Source of the DNA: Pseudomonas mohnii | GTDB taxonomy: Bacteria > Pseudomonadota > Gammaproteobacteria > Pseudomonadales > Pseudomonadaceae | Length of the DNA stretch: 64,000 bases | Direction of reading: 5' to 3' | Assembly (NCBI RefSeq): GCF_900105115.1 | Contig: NZ_FNRV01000001.1 | Location: forward strand, 868,001 to 932,000 | In this document: piece by piece, positions 1-8,357 of the stretch | Position numbering within the stretch: position 1 is the first letter of the stretch | Layout of the letters: every line of letters starts with the position of its first letter | Notes under the pieces: generated by a model | Told to the model about the DNA's origin: nothing | Seen by the model: only the letters and a program-made list of their open reading frames with translations | The model's database searches: none | Program-made: the position numbers and the translations under genes

Positions 1-223
1 GGATTTCAGCGGTCTTGAGGCCCAAGTCTCGAAGTTCGGCGATCAAGTCATCCAGATGCCCGAAAGACTCGACCTCTTCATTGTCATCAACCAAAAAATA
101 ACTCCTCCCGGCGTCCTTCTTGAAGAATACGATCCACTCCTTGGGATTGGTCGGATTTGCGATCAAGTGGGTGTCAAAGGTTACGCCTTCGGCATGTTTG
201 CTTTTCACAGCTTTGCGATTCAT
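1..223 (-). CDS. Small hypothetical protein, 3' end cut by the window edge
   Basis: The reverse strand reads ATG at 223 and stays open to base 1, giving at least 74 residues that begin MNRKAVKSKHAEGV and include an acidic, hydrophilic C-terminal part (VDDNEEVESFGHLDDLIAEL). There is no signal peptide and no membrane segment. I do not recognise a catalytic motif. Small soluble proteins of this kind occur in many Pseudomonas genomes as uncharacterised proteins. The C-terminus lies outside the window, so length and function remain open. The gene is divergent from the sulP gene, with about 175 bp between them. Confidence 0.55.
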   Translation of the reverse strand, partial: MNRKAVKSKHAEGVTFDTHLIANPTNPKEWIVFFKKDAGRSYFLVDDNEEVESFGHLDDLIAELRDLGLKTAEI

Positions 224-398
224 GTCTGTCACCACGCTACGCGCTTTCTCAAAATTCTCTATGTGCAGTGTATGCCTGCTCAGATCCGTCTGAGCTTTCA
301 CCGTCAACATATCCAGCCGCAAGAAGCAGTGGCTCCACGGTATTTAAATTATCACTGCATGTTAATATTATGCACATGCATCCACTGAGGAGCTAGCC

Positions 399-2060
399 GT
401 GATTGCGATAGGTGAGGCATGGAAGGCGGGGTTGTTGGGTCGAAAGCACTGGCTCCGCAACCTGGTGTCTGGCGTGATAGTCGGGATCGTGGCGCTCCCC
501 CTGGCCATGGCGTTTGCCATTGCCTCTGGCGTCAAGCCTGAGCAAGGCATCTACACCGCAATCATTGGCGGCCTGCTGGTTTCGCTCTTTGGGGGGAGCC
601 GCTTACAGATTGCAGGGCCAACAGGTGCGTTCATCGTGATTCTGGCGGGCGTCACGGCCAAGCATGGGGTCGACGGCCTGCAAATCGCTACGATGATGGC
701 GGGCGCCATGCTGTTATTGCTCGGGGTCGCCCGGCTGGGTGCAATCATCAAGTTTATCCCCGATCCCGTGATCGTCGGATTCACCGCCGGCATCGGCGTG
801 ATCATCTGGATCGGGCAGTGGAAAGACTTTTTCGGCTTACCGGCGATCAGTGGAGAGCACTTCCATGAAAAGCTCTGGCATTTGCTACAGGCGCTCCCGG
901 ATCTTCATATGGCCACGACCCTGCTGGCTGCACTCAGTCTTTTGCTGGTCGTCACCGCGTCGAAAATTCCCGGTCTCAAACGGGTGCCTGGCCCGCTAGT
1001 CGCAATGACGGTAGCTACGGCGATACAGTCAGCCTTTCATTTCGAGGGAGTGGCCACGATTGGCAGCGCATTTGGTGGCATACCTCAAGGTCTTCCAGCG
1101 TTAAGCCTGCCTGAAATCACGCTCTCTCGCGTCATCGATTTGATTGGTCCGGCTTTCACTATCGCCATGCTTGGAGCAATCGAATCGCTTCTGTCTGCAA
1201 TGGTGGCCGATGGCATGGCGGGCACTAAGCATGACTCCAATCAGGAACTGATCGGTCAGGGGATTGCCAATCTGGTCACGCCGTTGTTTGGCGGCTTCGC
1301 AGCGACCGGAGCCATTGCCCGTACTGCCACCAATATCCGTAACGGCGGCACAAGCCCGCTGGCCGGCATTACGCACGCGGTCACCCTGGTGTTCATTATT
1401 CTGTTTCTGGCACCTCTGGCTGCAAACATCCCGATGTGCGCCCTGGCCGCCATTCTTTTCGTGGTCGCGTACAACATGAGCGAGTTGAAACATTTCAAGC
1501 GCATGGTTCAGCGAGCCCCACGCGCAGACGTGTCTATTCTGCTCATCACCTTCAGCCTCACAGTGTTCAGTGACTTGGTGATCGCCGTAAATATCGGTGT
1601 CATTCTTGCCATGCTGCATTTCATGCGTCGCATGGCTTCATCCGTGGAGGTACAACAGGTCGTCGAGCACGAGCTTGAAGAAGAGCTGAGAACCAATGGC
1701 CATGCGCACTTGCCCCCAGGGATACTGATTTACACGATTGAAGGGCCACTGTTCTTTGCTGCGGCCGAGACCTTCGAGCGAGTGCTGGCACAGACCCATA
1801 CAGACCCACGCCTGTTGATTATCCGTCTGAAACGCGTGCCGTTTATGGATATCACGGGCTTGCAAGTACTGGAGGAAGTCATTCAGCAGCTGCACAAGCG
1901 CAATATCGTGGTAAAGCTCTGCGAGGCGAATACGAAGGTGCTCGGCAAGCTCGACAGGGTGGGCATCCTGCAAGAAATTGGCCCGGAGCATTACCACGCC
2001 GACTTCAACAGCGCGCTGGCCAAAGCTGTCAGTCACGTAGAGGGTACGTCGACCCTCTAG
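399..2060 (+). CDS. SulP family anion permease with C-terminal STAS domain
   Basis: The 553 aa product is an inner-membrane SulP (SLC26-type) transporter. It has about ten to twelve hydrophobic segments through residue ~420 and a cytoplasmic STAS domain at about 440-545 (GILIYTIEGPLFFAAAETF, then the VPFMDITGLQVLEE loop typical of STAS). The conserved QIAGPTGAF stretch near residue 70 is the SulP signature region. The start is a GTG at 399, preceded by GAGGAG at 388-393. Family members carry sulfate, bicarbonate, dicarboxylates or other anions, and the sequence does not tell which. No carbonic anhydrase or sulfur gene lies next to it. The gene stands alone, with the opposing small RHH gene downstream. 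Confidence 0.9.
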   Translation: MIAIGEAWKAGLLGRKHWLRNLVSGVIVGIVALPLAMAFAIASGVKPEQGIYTAIIGGLLVSLFGGSRLQIAGPTGAFIVILAGVTAKHGVDGLQIATMMAGAMLLLLGVARLGAIIKFIPDPVIVGFTAGIGVIIWIGQWKDFFGLPAISGEHFHEKLWHLLQALPDLHMATTLLAALSLLLVVTASKIPGLKRVPGPLVAMTVATAIQSAFHFEGVATIGSAFGGIPQGLPALSLPEITLSRVIDLIGPAFTIAMLGAIESLLSAMVADGMAGTKHDSNQELIGQGIANLVTPLFGGFAATGAIARTATNIRNGGTSPLAGITHAVTLVFIILFLAPLAANIPMCALAAILFVVAYNMSELKHFKRMVQRAPRADVSILLITFSLTVFSDLVIAVNIGVILAMLHFMRRMASSVEVQQVVEHELEEELRTNGHAHLPPGILIYTIEGPLFFAAAETFERVLAQTHTDPRLLIIRLKRVPFMDITGLQVLEEVIQQLHKRNIVVKLCEANTKVLGKLDRVGILQEIGPEHYHADFNSALAKAVSHVEGTSTL

Positions 2061-2081
2061 AGGCTAACGGCCAGTGTTGGG

Positions 2082-2270
2082 TCATGACTTGGTACTGACG
2101 GCATGCTTGCTCTTGGTCGTATAGCTGGCGCCGTGAGTGGCCAGATAGTCACGAATCAGTTGCCGGACAACCTGCGAAGACGTCAGGTCTTGTGCTGCAC
2201 AGAGTTCCTCGAACGCTTTTTTCTTGACGGGATCAATGAGCACAGTGAGGCGCGCAGTCTTGCTTTCCAT
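2082..2270 (-). CDS. Ribbon-helix-helix (CopG/Arc type) DNA-binding protein
   Basis: This 62 aa protein starts MESKTARLTVLIDP, an N-terminal beta strand with alternating residues. Two helices follow (VKKKAFEELCAAQ and SSQVVRQLIRDYLATHG), which is the RHH fold layout. Such proteins dimerise and bind DNA through the paired strand, often as plasmid-copy or antitoxin regulators, but no toxin gene is adjacent. It is convergent with the SulP gene, with a 21 bp gap. The fold call is good; the target is unknown. It could be a chromosomal stand-alone RHH regulator. Confidence 0.7.
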   Translation of the reverse strand: MESKTARLTVLIDPVKKKAFEELCAAQDLTSSQVVRQLIRDYLATHGASYTTKSKHAVSTKS

Positions 2271-2394
2271 GGGGTATTCAATCGCTCGAGTCGCTGGATG
2301 TTAATCAAATTGTAATTGCCTTGTTCTGTGCTGTCACTGTACTGGCAGCCTGTTGCCTGGCACCTCGACGTTACTCACAGGAAAAGACCGGGCT

Positions 2395-2475
2395 GTCAGG
2401 GCCGTTTGCTGCCCGTCGCGAGAGGCAGAAAACGCCCCTTGGCTGACGGTCAGCCAGAAGCGAAGCGGACGTTCA
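2395..2475. repeat. Dispersed intergenic hairpin repeat, copy 1
   Basis: The imperfect arms GGCCGTTTGCTGCC (2400-2413) and GGCAGAAAACGCC (2424-2436) face each other around a short loop. They are followed by a GCCAGAAGCG...GCGGAC block. Related blocks occur at seven or more other intergenic places in this window. Confidence 0.6.
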
Positions 2476-2653
2476 TGAGAATCGGCCTGTGTCCCGTCCT
2501 GAATATGGCCTTGATGTCAGCGATCGAAGGGAGGTCGCGATTGACCATCCATCCCCTTGTTCTCTTGTCTATCCGTTTACTGATGTGGATCAGATGCCCC
2601 ACCCTGCCGGCTCCTATTCTCGAATTGACCCCTCGGTGTCGAGATGAACCCAA

Positions 2654-3085
2654 ATGAACAAATCAAGCCTGATCAGCCGGTGCTTGTTGGCAGGCATCAT
2701 CCTGCTGGCCACCAGTTTCGCGCTACCGGCCAATGCCGGGCCCCACGGCGGTGGACATGGCGGTCATGGCGGGGATGCCGGATGGTGGGGCCTGGGCATT
2801 GGTTTGGGCCTGGGCTGGCAAGCTGCGCACGTCTTCAACCCGTATTACTACCCCGCCTACCCGGTTTATTACTATCCGGCCCCGCCGGTGTACTACTACC
2901 AGGCCAGCCCACCACCAGTGATGGTTGCCCCACCTCCCGGGGCTGCGGCTTCAGCGCCACCCGCCCCTCCACCCGCCGCCAACTGGTATTACTGCGATTC
3001 CGCCCGAGGCTACTACCCGAATGTGCGCCAGTGCCCCGAAGGGTGGCGCATGATTCCAGCAGTCCCGCCTGGGCCGATACACTGA
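2654..3085 (+). CDS. Small exported Gly/His- and Pro/Tyr-rich protein
   Basis: The 143 aa product has an N-terminal signal peptide (positive MNKSSLISRC, hydrophobic core to about residue 25, then ALPANA as a likely signal peptidase I site). A GPHGGGHGGHGGD segment follows, then a short hydrophobic glycine stretch and repeated tyrosine/proline motifs (NPYYYPAYPVYYYP, PPVYYYQ). A proline/alanine hinge leads to a C-terminal NWYYCDSARGYYPNVRQCPEGW module with two cysteines. This C-terminal module is familiar from small Pseudomonas and other proteobacterial periplasmic or surface proteins of unknown role. The His/Gly run could bind metal, which is an inference. Confidence 0.75.
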   Translation: MNKSSLISRCLLAGIILLATSFALPANAGPHGGGHGGHGGDAGWWGLGIGLGLGWQAAHVFNPYYYPAYPVYYYPAPPVYYYQASPPPVMVAPPPGAAASAPPAPPPAANWYYCDSARGYYPNVRQCPEGWRMIPAVPPGPIH

Positions 3086-3139
3086 GTGATTGATCCGGTA
3101 TGCCGCCTGTGGGCGTCGCGGCGTTCACGCGTCTGCTGG

Positions 3140-3397
3140 TTTCTCAAAGGTGATTTTTCAGGCCCGGTACACATCCATGGCCAGGACATGCCCGGCCTGG
3201 CGGAACTGAAAGCCGCCAAGCCCGGACAAATCAAGATCGACTACAGCGACATTGAAGGCGGCGCCCAATTGCTCTTCAAGACCTCCGATCCAGCCTTGAT
3301 AGCGGCGCTCCACCATTGGTTTGACGCCCAGCTTTCCGACCATGGCAAGGACACGATGGAGGGCGACGCACATCATGGCGAGATGATGAACAGGTGA
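3140..3397 (+). pseudogene. 5'-truncated relic of a Pseudomonas metal-cluster small protein
   Basis: The reading frame contains FLKGDFSGPVHIHGQDMPGL and then KPGQIKIDYSDIEGGAQLLF, ending in a His/Asp/Met tail (MEGDAHHGEMMNR). This matches the C-terminal half of a family of about 170-180 aa exported proteins, often mislabelled 'aspartate carbamoyltransferase', found beside metal-resistance genes in Pseudomonas. The signal peptide and N-terminal half are missing: the frame opens only at 3086, inside sequence with no family resemblance. It lies directly after the preceding stop codon without its own ribosome site. I read it as a gene remnant. A second copy of its 3' tail lies at 6891-6946. Confidence 0.65.
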
Positions 3398-3604
3398 GGG
3401 ATGAATTGCGGGTAGCAATCGGCCAGAAGCGGACAGTCACTTGATTCGCCTCCAGCGATGGACAGCCCCTCGGTGACCTCAGTTTGAACGCTGGTGTATC
3501 GCCGGATTGGCGCACTTCTACATCAACAATACAGCTTCATGAAATCCATCGAACTCTGAGCGGGTCCGGCTTACCATGGACGTCGGTTCAACAGGAAGGC
3601 TGCA

Positions 3605-4060
3605 ATGGATCTGAAGTTCAGTCACGTAGATGTACTGGTCAATAATCTCGAAGAGGCCTGTGCTTACTACGCACAGATACTCAATGCCAGGATCTCCAAA
3701 ACGCTCGTTTGGGAACGAGATGGTCTGCACGTGCGCTACGCGATTGCGCTGATCGGTCAAGAGCGTTTCATGTTGGTACAGCCATTGGCGGGGAACCTGA
3801 GGGAGCTATTGGACGCCTCGGGAGAAGGGATGATTTATCGCCACTGCTATTCGACGCCGGACATCGAGAAGGCCTACGACGAACTGGTGGTCGCCGGTGT
3901 TCAGCCAGAAGACGAAAACGGAAAGCCATTGGCCCGTGCGAACCTGCAATCCCCGTCCGGGACACGCATTATCTGGTTGCCCAAGCGCTTCGGACACTTC
4001 TCTATCGAAATCCTGGAAGACAAGGCTTTAGAGGCATTTGTAGAAGCTGCATTTTCCTGA
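3605..4060 (+). CDS. VOC (glyoxalase/bleomycin-resistance fold) family protein
   Basis: The 151 aa product begins MDLKFSHVDVLVNNLEEACAYY, a typical first beta-alpha element of the vicinal-oxygen-chelate fold. It carries a second module around RHCYSTPDIEKAYDELVVAG and GTRIIWLPKRFGHFSIEIL near the C-terminus. His7 and the glutamate in FSIEIL are plausible metal ligands, as in methylmalonyl-CoA epimerase and glyoxalase I. A ribosome site (AGGAAGG) sits 5-12 bases upstream of ATG. The aminotransferase gene follows about 95 bp later on the same strand, so the two may share a transcript. The substrate cannot be assigned. Confidence 0.75.
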   Translation: MDLKFSHVDVLVNNLEEACAYYAQILNARISKTLVWERDGLHVRYAIALIGQERFMLVQPLAGNLRELLDASGEGMIYRHCYSTPDIEKAYDELVVAGVQPEDENGKPLARANLQSPSGTRIIWLPKRFGHFSIEILEDKALEAFVEAAFS

Positions 4061-4155
4061 GTGAGAAGTCGCCATTCAATCCCGAGCAATCTTGTCATTT
4101 GCCAGGGCTTAGGGCAGGGTCGATACCACTGATATCTCTGCCAAAGGAGTCATCC

Positions 4156-5289
4156 ATGTCAAAGCTCTATCCCAGTATCGATCCCGAGGGGCTGGTCGAG
4201 TACTCAGTGGTCTATACCGACCGCTCGCTCAACCACATGTCGCAGTCATTTCAAGGCGTGATGAAGAACATTTCCAGGACCCTGAAACAGGTCTACAACG
4301 CCCAGGCTGTTGCGGTGGTCCCGGGCAGCGGCACGTTCGGCATGGAGGCGGTGGCGCGACAGTTTGCCACCGGCCAGCAATGCCTGGTGATACGCAACGG
4401 CTGGTTCAGTTATCGCTGGAGCCAGATCCTGGAGATGGGCAACATCCCGGCGGCCACCACAGTGCTGAAAGCCCGACCGGTCGACACGGGTCGCCAGGCT
4501 GCCTATGCCCCACCCCCTCTGGACGAAGTGCTGGCAGCCATTGAGACGCAGAAGCCGCAGATTGTCTTCGCCCCCCACGTTGAAACCTCATCAGGGATTA
4601 TCCTGCCAGACGACTATCTGCGGGCCGTCGGCGACGCCGTGCATGCGGTGGGTGGCCTGTTCGTGCTGGACTGCATCGCCTCAGGCACGCTTTGGGTTGA
4701 TATGCACAAATGCGCAGTCGACCTGCTGATCAGCGCACCGCAGAAAGGCTGGAGCGCCTCCCCTTGCTGCGCCCTGGTGATGTTCAGTTCCTTAGCCCTC
4801 GAGCGCATCGAACAGACGCAGAGCAGCAGCTTCGCCTGCGACCTGAAAAAGTGGCTTCAGATCATGCAGGCCTACGAACAGGGCGGACATGCCTACCATG
4901 CGACCATGCCCAGCGATTCCCTCGCGCGATTTAACGAAGTGATGAAAGAGACGCAAGCCTACGGTTTCGACAAGGTCCGCGGCGAACAACAGGCGCTGGG
5001 CGATCGGGTGCGCGCCATGTTGACCGGCAAAGGCATCAAAAGCGTGGCCGCAGCCGGCTTTCAGGCCCCTGGCGTAGTGGTGAGCTACACCGATGATGCC
5101 GACATCAAGAGCGGCAAGAAATTTGCCGACCACGGCCTACAGATCGCTGCCGGAGTGCCGTTGCAATGCGACGAGCCGGCCGACTTCCAGACCTTCCGCA
5201 TCGGTCTGTTCGGGCTCGAGAAGCTGCACAATATCGAGCGCACGGTCAGCACCCTCGAGCAGGCACTGGACGAGGTGATGGTTCACTAA
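4156..5289 (+). CDS. Class V PLP aminotransferase (alanine/serine-glyoxylate aminotransferase family)
   Basis: The 377 aa product has the class V aminotransferase plan. PGSGTFGMEAVARQ near residue 55-70 binds the cofactor phosphate, VLDCIASGTLW holds the Asp that pairs with the pyridine nitrogen, and SAPQKGWS supplies the Schiff-base lysine at about residue 197. ATG at 4156 is preceded by AAAGGAG with good spacing; in-frame sequence upstream of it overlaps the VOC gene and is not used. The family transfers the amino group from alanine or serine to glyoxylate or related oxo acids in the cytoplasm. Substrates here are not predictable. The VOC gene upstream suggests a small oxo-acid or aldehyde salvage unit, which is only an inference. 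Confidence 0.85.
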   Translation: MSKLYPSIDPEGLVEYSVVYTDRSLNHMSQSFQGVMKNISRTLKQVYNAQAVAVVPGSGTFGMEAVARQFATGQQCLVIRNGWFSYRWSQILEMGNIPAATTVLKARPVDTGRQAAYAPPPLDEVLAAIETQKPQIVFAPHVETSSGIILPDDYLRAVGDAVHAVGGLFVLDCIASGTLWVDMHKCAVDLLISAPQKGWSASPCCALVMFSSLALERIEQTQSSSFACDLKKWLQIMQAYEQGGHAYHATMPSDSLARFNEVMKETQAYGFDKVRGEQQALGDRVRAMLTGKGIKSVAAAGFQAPGVVVSYTDDADIKSGKKFADHGLQIAAGVPLQCDEPADFQTFRIGLFGLEKLHNIERTVSTLEQALDEVMVH

Positions 5290-5517
5290 GCCCTCATCTT
5301 GCCCGCAGCACATACCGAACGTGTGAACGGCAGGAAGGCATCTGCCCTGGGCACTGCCGGCCCAGGGCGCTGATCTTCAACGAATATGACGCTGGTCGCC
5401 CGGACGTCATGTTTGGAACCATGAGGGAAAGCGCTTGCTCGCCATGGCATCGACTCAATTTTCCGATTCGTCCCAAATCTTTCTTGTCGTTTGCCGATGT
5501 TCTGTTGATTTTTAAGC

Positions 5518-5546
5518 TTGCTGAAACGTTTCATCACGTCTATAAA
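5518..5546 (+). promoter_or_regulatory. Sigma-70 promoter with embedded LacI-type operator
   Basis: TTGCTG at 5518-5523 and TATAAA at 5541-5546 are separated by exactly 17 bases. The perfect 12-base palindrome TGAAACGTTTCA (5522-5533) overlaps the -35 element and spacer, where a repressor would block polymerase. Its central CG dyad is typical of LacI/GalR-family operators. No LacI-family gene is present in this window. Confidence 0.65.
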
Positions 5547-5576
5547 AATGGCACAACTCCAAGAAAGGCTGCTGCC

Positions 5577-6791
5577 ATGATTCCGCTTAAACTCTTTGTT
5601 GCCCTCAGCGCACTGTCCGCTGCCTCCCACGCCATGGCCTGGGATTACGTTCTGCTCGACACCGACAAAGCCGCCCAGAACTGGCAGATCACCAGCCAGC
5701 AACTCGGCGTACAAACCGACAAACCCTTCAGTGTCACCCTGCGCACCTTGCACGGCGGTCGGCAGGAGGGCGTCAGCATCGTCGATATCGATAATGGCAC
5801 GATGAAACTCTCGGTAGTGCCGACTCGCGGAATGAACGTCTTGCAGGCCTCGGTCGGCAATGTGCGCATGGGCTGGGATTCGCCGGTCAAGGAAGTGGTC
5901 AATCCGTCCTTTATCGAACTCAATGGCCGCGGTGGTCTGGGCTGGCTGGAAGGTTTCAATGAGCTGGTCACCCGCTGCGGATACGAATGGGTCGGCCACC
6001 CCGGCGTCGACAACGGCGAATTGCTGACCCTGCACGGTCGGGCCGCCAACATTCCTGCGAGCACAGTCACCCTGCACATCGATGAAAAACCACCGTACGC
6101 CATCACCCTGCGCGGCGAACTGAAAGAGCAGGCGTTCAAGAAGGTCGACTTCTCCGTCGCGACCGAACTGGTCACCGAACCCGGCAGCGTCGTGTTCGCC
6201 CTCAACGACACCCTGACCAACAACGGTGACTATCCGAAGGAATACCAGGCGCTGTATCACAGTAACTTCAGCACCCCGTTCCTGGAACAGGGCGCTCGTT
6301 TCGCCGCGCCAGTGAAACAGGTGTCGCCGTTCAACGACAAGGCCAAGGGCGATCTGCCCGACTGGCAAACCTACCGCGCACCGACCAAGGACTACGACGA
6401 AACGGTTTACAACGTGGTGCCGTATGGCGATGCCAAGGGCGATACGTTAACCGTGTTGCATAACCAGGCCGGCAGCCTGGGTGTTTCGGTCGGTTTCAAC
6501 ACTCAGACACTGCCCGTGTTTTCCCTATGGAAAAACACCGATACCCAAGGCCAGGGCTATGTCACGGGGCTGGAGCCAGGGACAAGTTTTTCCTACAACC
6601 GCCGTTATCAGCGGCCACTGGACTTGGTGCCGACGATTGGGCCGAAGGAACACAAGCAATTCCGCATCAGCTACAGCTTATTGGCGGATAAGGCGGCGGT
6701 GGATAAGGCCTTGAAGCAGGTGAGCGAGATTCAGGGTGGGCGGGAGACTGAGGTGCGGCAGACGCCGTTGGTTGATCTGACCAAGGGGTGA
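5577..6791 (+). CDS. Exported DUF4432 (aldose 1-epimerase-like) protein
   Basis: The 404 aa product starts MIPLKLFVALSALSAASHAMAWDY, a cleavable signal peptide ending at the A-M-A/W site, so it acts in the periplasm. The mature part is the galactose-mutarotase-like beta-sandwich of DUF4432: VVPTRGMNVLQA, ELNGRGGLGWLEGFNELVTRCG, LTLHGRAANIPA, and the C-terminal YVTGLEPGTSFSYNRR are hallmark stretches. DUF4432 proteins are thought to interconvert sugar anomers or bind sugars; most are cytoplasmic, so export is notable. The upstream promoter carries a LacI-type operator, which fits control by a sugar-responsive repressor encoded elsewhere. A long inverted repeat follows the stop codon. Confidence 0.8.
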   Translation: MIPLKLFVALSALSAASHAMAWDYVLLDTDKAAQNWQITSQQLGVQTDKPFSVTLRTLHGGRQEGVSIVDIDNGTMKLSVVPTRGMNVLQASVGNVRMGWDSPVKEVVNPSFIELNGRGGLGWLEGFNELVTRCGYEWVGHPGVDNGELLTLHGRAANIPASTVTLHIDEKPPYAITLRGELKEQAFKKVDFSVATELVTEPGSVVFALNDTLTNNGDYPKEYQALYHSNFSTPFLEQGARFAAPVKQVSPFNDKAKGDLPDWQTYRAPTKDYDETVYNVVPYGDAKGDTLTVLHNQAGSLGVSVGFNTQTLPVFSLWKNTDTQGQGYVTGLEPGTSFSYNRRYQRPLDLVPTIGPKEHKQFRISYSLLADKAAVDKALKQVSEIQGGRETEVRQTPLVDLTKG

Positions 6792-6808
6792 CTCCGGCTG
6801 GATCATTG

Positions 6809-6857
6809 AAAAAGGGGGATAGATTTTATTTCTGTAAAATAAATCCGTCCCCTTTTT
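6809..6857. terminator. Long AT/GC mixed inverted repeat, likely bidirectional terminator
   Basis: AAAAAGGGGG...GATTTTATTT pairs with AAAATAAATC...CCCCTTTTT around a CTGT loop, giving a stem of about 20 bp that ends in a T run. It lies 18 bases after the DUF4432 stop codon and before the convergent methyltransferase gene, so it can end transcription from both sides. Near-identical stems are frequent between Pseudomonas genes. Confidence 0.75.
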
Positions 6858-6890
6858 CCGTTCAGCAAGTCGTCGCCAAGATGCCGGAGG

Positions 6891-6946
6891 ACGCGATGGA
6901 AGGCGACGCACATCATGGCGACTCGATGAACAGGTGAGGGATGAAT
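6891..6946 (+). repeat. Second copy of a gene tail found at 3351-3406
   Basis: These 56 bases differ from 3351-3406 at about five positions and encode the same His/Asp-rich C-terminal tail (MEGDAHHG...MNR and stop). Both copies are followed by GTGAGGGATGAAT and a GGCCAGAA block. No upstream coding part of the family is visible here, so it is a relic or transposed fragment. Confidence 0.6.
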
Positions 6947-6979
6947 GGATTGGCCAGAAACCGCCTCTCCCATTGCTGT

Positions 6980-7696
6980 TCAGACTGTTTTACACGTCAA
7001 CCAGGCACCCCAGAACAGGCTGCTGAAAAAACGGGTAGCGTCCCCGAAACCCGCGTCATGTAACAGCTTCTGAACCGCCGCCTCAGAATGTGGAGGGTCA
7101 GCGCCTTGAAGAATTTTACCCAGCTTGACTTTCACTTCGTCCGGGCTAGCTCCGTGCTGCCGCCAGCGTTGCCCCCAGGCAGCGAGGAGTAACGGCTGGC
7201 TGGCATAGGCATATTGATTGCCGGCGACAATCAGCGGAGCTCCCGGTTTCAGACGAGACCGAATGGATCGTAAAATTTGTTCTTTGGCATCATCCCCATC
7301 GAGATGATGGAGTACACCGATCAAAGTGGCTGCGTCGTAGGACTCATCAGCCGCCAAGTCTTCAACGTGCCCAAGATGCAGGTCCGTTCTTTCAAGCACG
7401 TTGTTCACGGCTAACTGCTGTTTCGCGGTTTCAAGCATCGGCCCAGATGGATCAACGGCGGTGAAGCGCCAGCCCGGCTCAAGCGCGGCCATCGCGATGA
7501 TCTCCTGCGCCGTACCGCCAGCACCGACTACCAGTATTTTTGCCGAGCCCATATTGCCAAGGCTTGCCGCGAGCATGCACGCCGCCAAGTCCTGACAGGC
7601 GTCATAACCTGCCAGTGCGATACGGCTCTGTCGTCCGTACTCATTGGCCCGTGTGTTATCAAACTTTTCAGCTGAGTTGAGTAGTAATGATTTCAA
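6980..7696 (-). CDS. Class I SAM-dependent methyltransferase
   Basis: The 238 aa cytoplasmic product has the Rossmann-type methyltransferase motifs. ILVVGAGGTAQE (motif I, SAM binding) is near residue 54, FTAVDPSGPML is the acidic loop binding the ribose, and AATLIGVLHHLDGDD is motif IV. A C-terminal cap region contains AVQKLLHDAGFGDATRFFSSLFWGAW. This resembles methyltransferase type 11/12 domains used on small molecules. Nothing in the context gives the acceptor. The start at 7696 is preceded by GGAGAACC. The gene stands alone, convergent with the DUF4432 gene. Confidence 0.8.
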   Translation of the reverse strand: MKSLLLNSAEKFDNTRANEYGRQSRIALAGYDACQDLAACMLAASLGNMGSAKILVVGAGGTAQEIIAMAALEPGWRFTAVDPSGPMLETAKQQLAVNNVLERTDLHLGHVEDLAADESYDAATLIGVLHHLDGDDAKEQILRSIRSRLKPGAPLIVAGNQYAYASQPLLLAAWGQRWRQHGASPDEVKVKLGKILQGADPPHSEAAVQKLLHDAGFGDATRFFSSLFWGAWLTCKTV

Positions 7697-7771
7697 GGCG
7701 GTTCTCCATGTCCTTGAATCAACTTAGGTCATAAAAAGCGATAATAAAAATTCATTAATTTTATATATTGG

Positions 7772-7861
7772 ATTCCTGTTGGGAATACAGAACTCGGTCG
7801 CTTCTTTGTGGCCAGGGATCCCGATGGCTACGCGATCACCTTTCATACGGCGCGGACCTGA
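7772..7861 (+). pseudogene. Short relic of a VOC-family C-terminus
   Basis: One frame reads NTELGRFFVARDPDGYAITF followed by HTART and a stop. 'ARDPDGY' followed by an aromatic/hydrophobic strand is the typical last beta strand of VOC proteins. There is no upstream family sequence and no start codon in context, so only about 25 codons remain. It lies in the 660 bp gene-free stretch between the methyltransferase and the histidine kinase. The resemblance is by eye only. Confidence 0.35.
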
Positions 7862-7930
7862 TCGCCCTTCGCGTTCAGCGGGTAATCCTGCCATGCGGGT
7901 CTGCTGCGAAGTACGAGAACGAACATTTGC

Positions 7931-7995
7931 AACAGACCGCTTTTTGGCCGACTCCCGCCTTTCGTGACCGGCAGAGGTCGGCCAACAGGAGTCAT
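7931..7995. repeat. Dispersed intergenic hairpin repeat, copy 2
   Basis: TTTGGCCGACT and GGTCGGCCAA are facing arms separated by about 25 bases, flanked by ACCGC on the left and a CAGGAGTCA block on the right. It lies in gene-free DNA upstream of the methyltransferase start. The rest of 7697-8357 shows only a tandem 12-base repeat (tcaatcaggctc, 8169-8200) and no convincing gene. Confidence 0.55.
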
Positions 7996-8357
7996 TTGTA
8001 GCTGGGAACATTCAACTGAGGGAGCCAGGTGGTTTCGATCAACGTGTTACAGGACTGAGCCAATCGACCACCGAGATGACTGTCGCGATCCATATGATAC
8101 AAAGACATAAGTGTAGAACGATGAAGGGGTTTTCTTTCATGGCAAAATTGTTAGGCTCAAATGGCTGATCAATCAGGCTCTCAATCAGGCTCTCAATCAA
8201 AGCGCCTTACCTTCGCGATGAGCTCTACCCATTAAGTTCCCGGGACAGCCCTTGCTCTGCAACCACAGAAGTAAACTTGCAAAAAACTGTGAAATTGAGT
8301 CTCCAAATGCCAAACCTCCAGTTTTTCGGTTCTCAGCCAGATGGCGCCAATCAGAAG

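Noticed and set aside
5286..6368. Long antisense open frame opposite the DUF4432 gene
   Set aside because: It is the mirror of a well-supported gene with a signal peptide and family motifs; its own translation has no domain and the long length is a GC effect.
8169..8204. Tandem 12-base repeat (tcaatcaggctc, about 2.7 copies)
   Set aside because: Too short and too few copies for a CRISPR or iteron array; reported only as a note.
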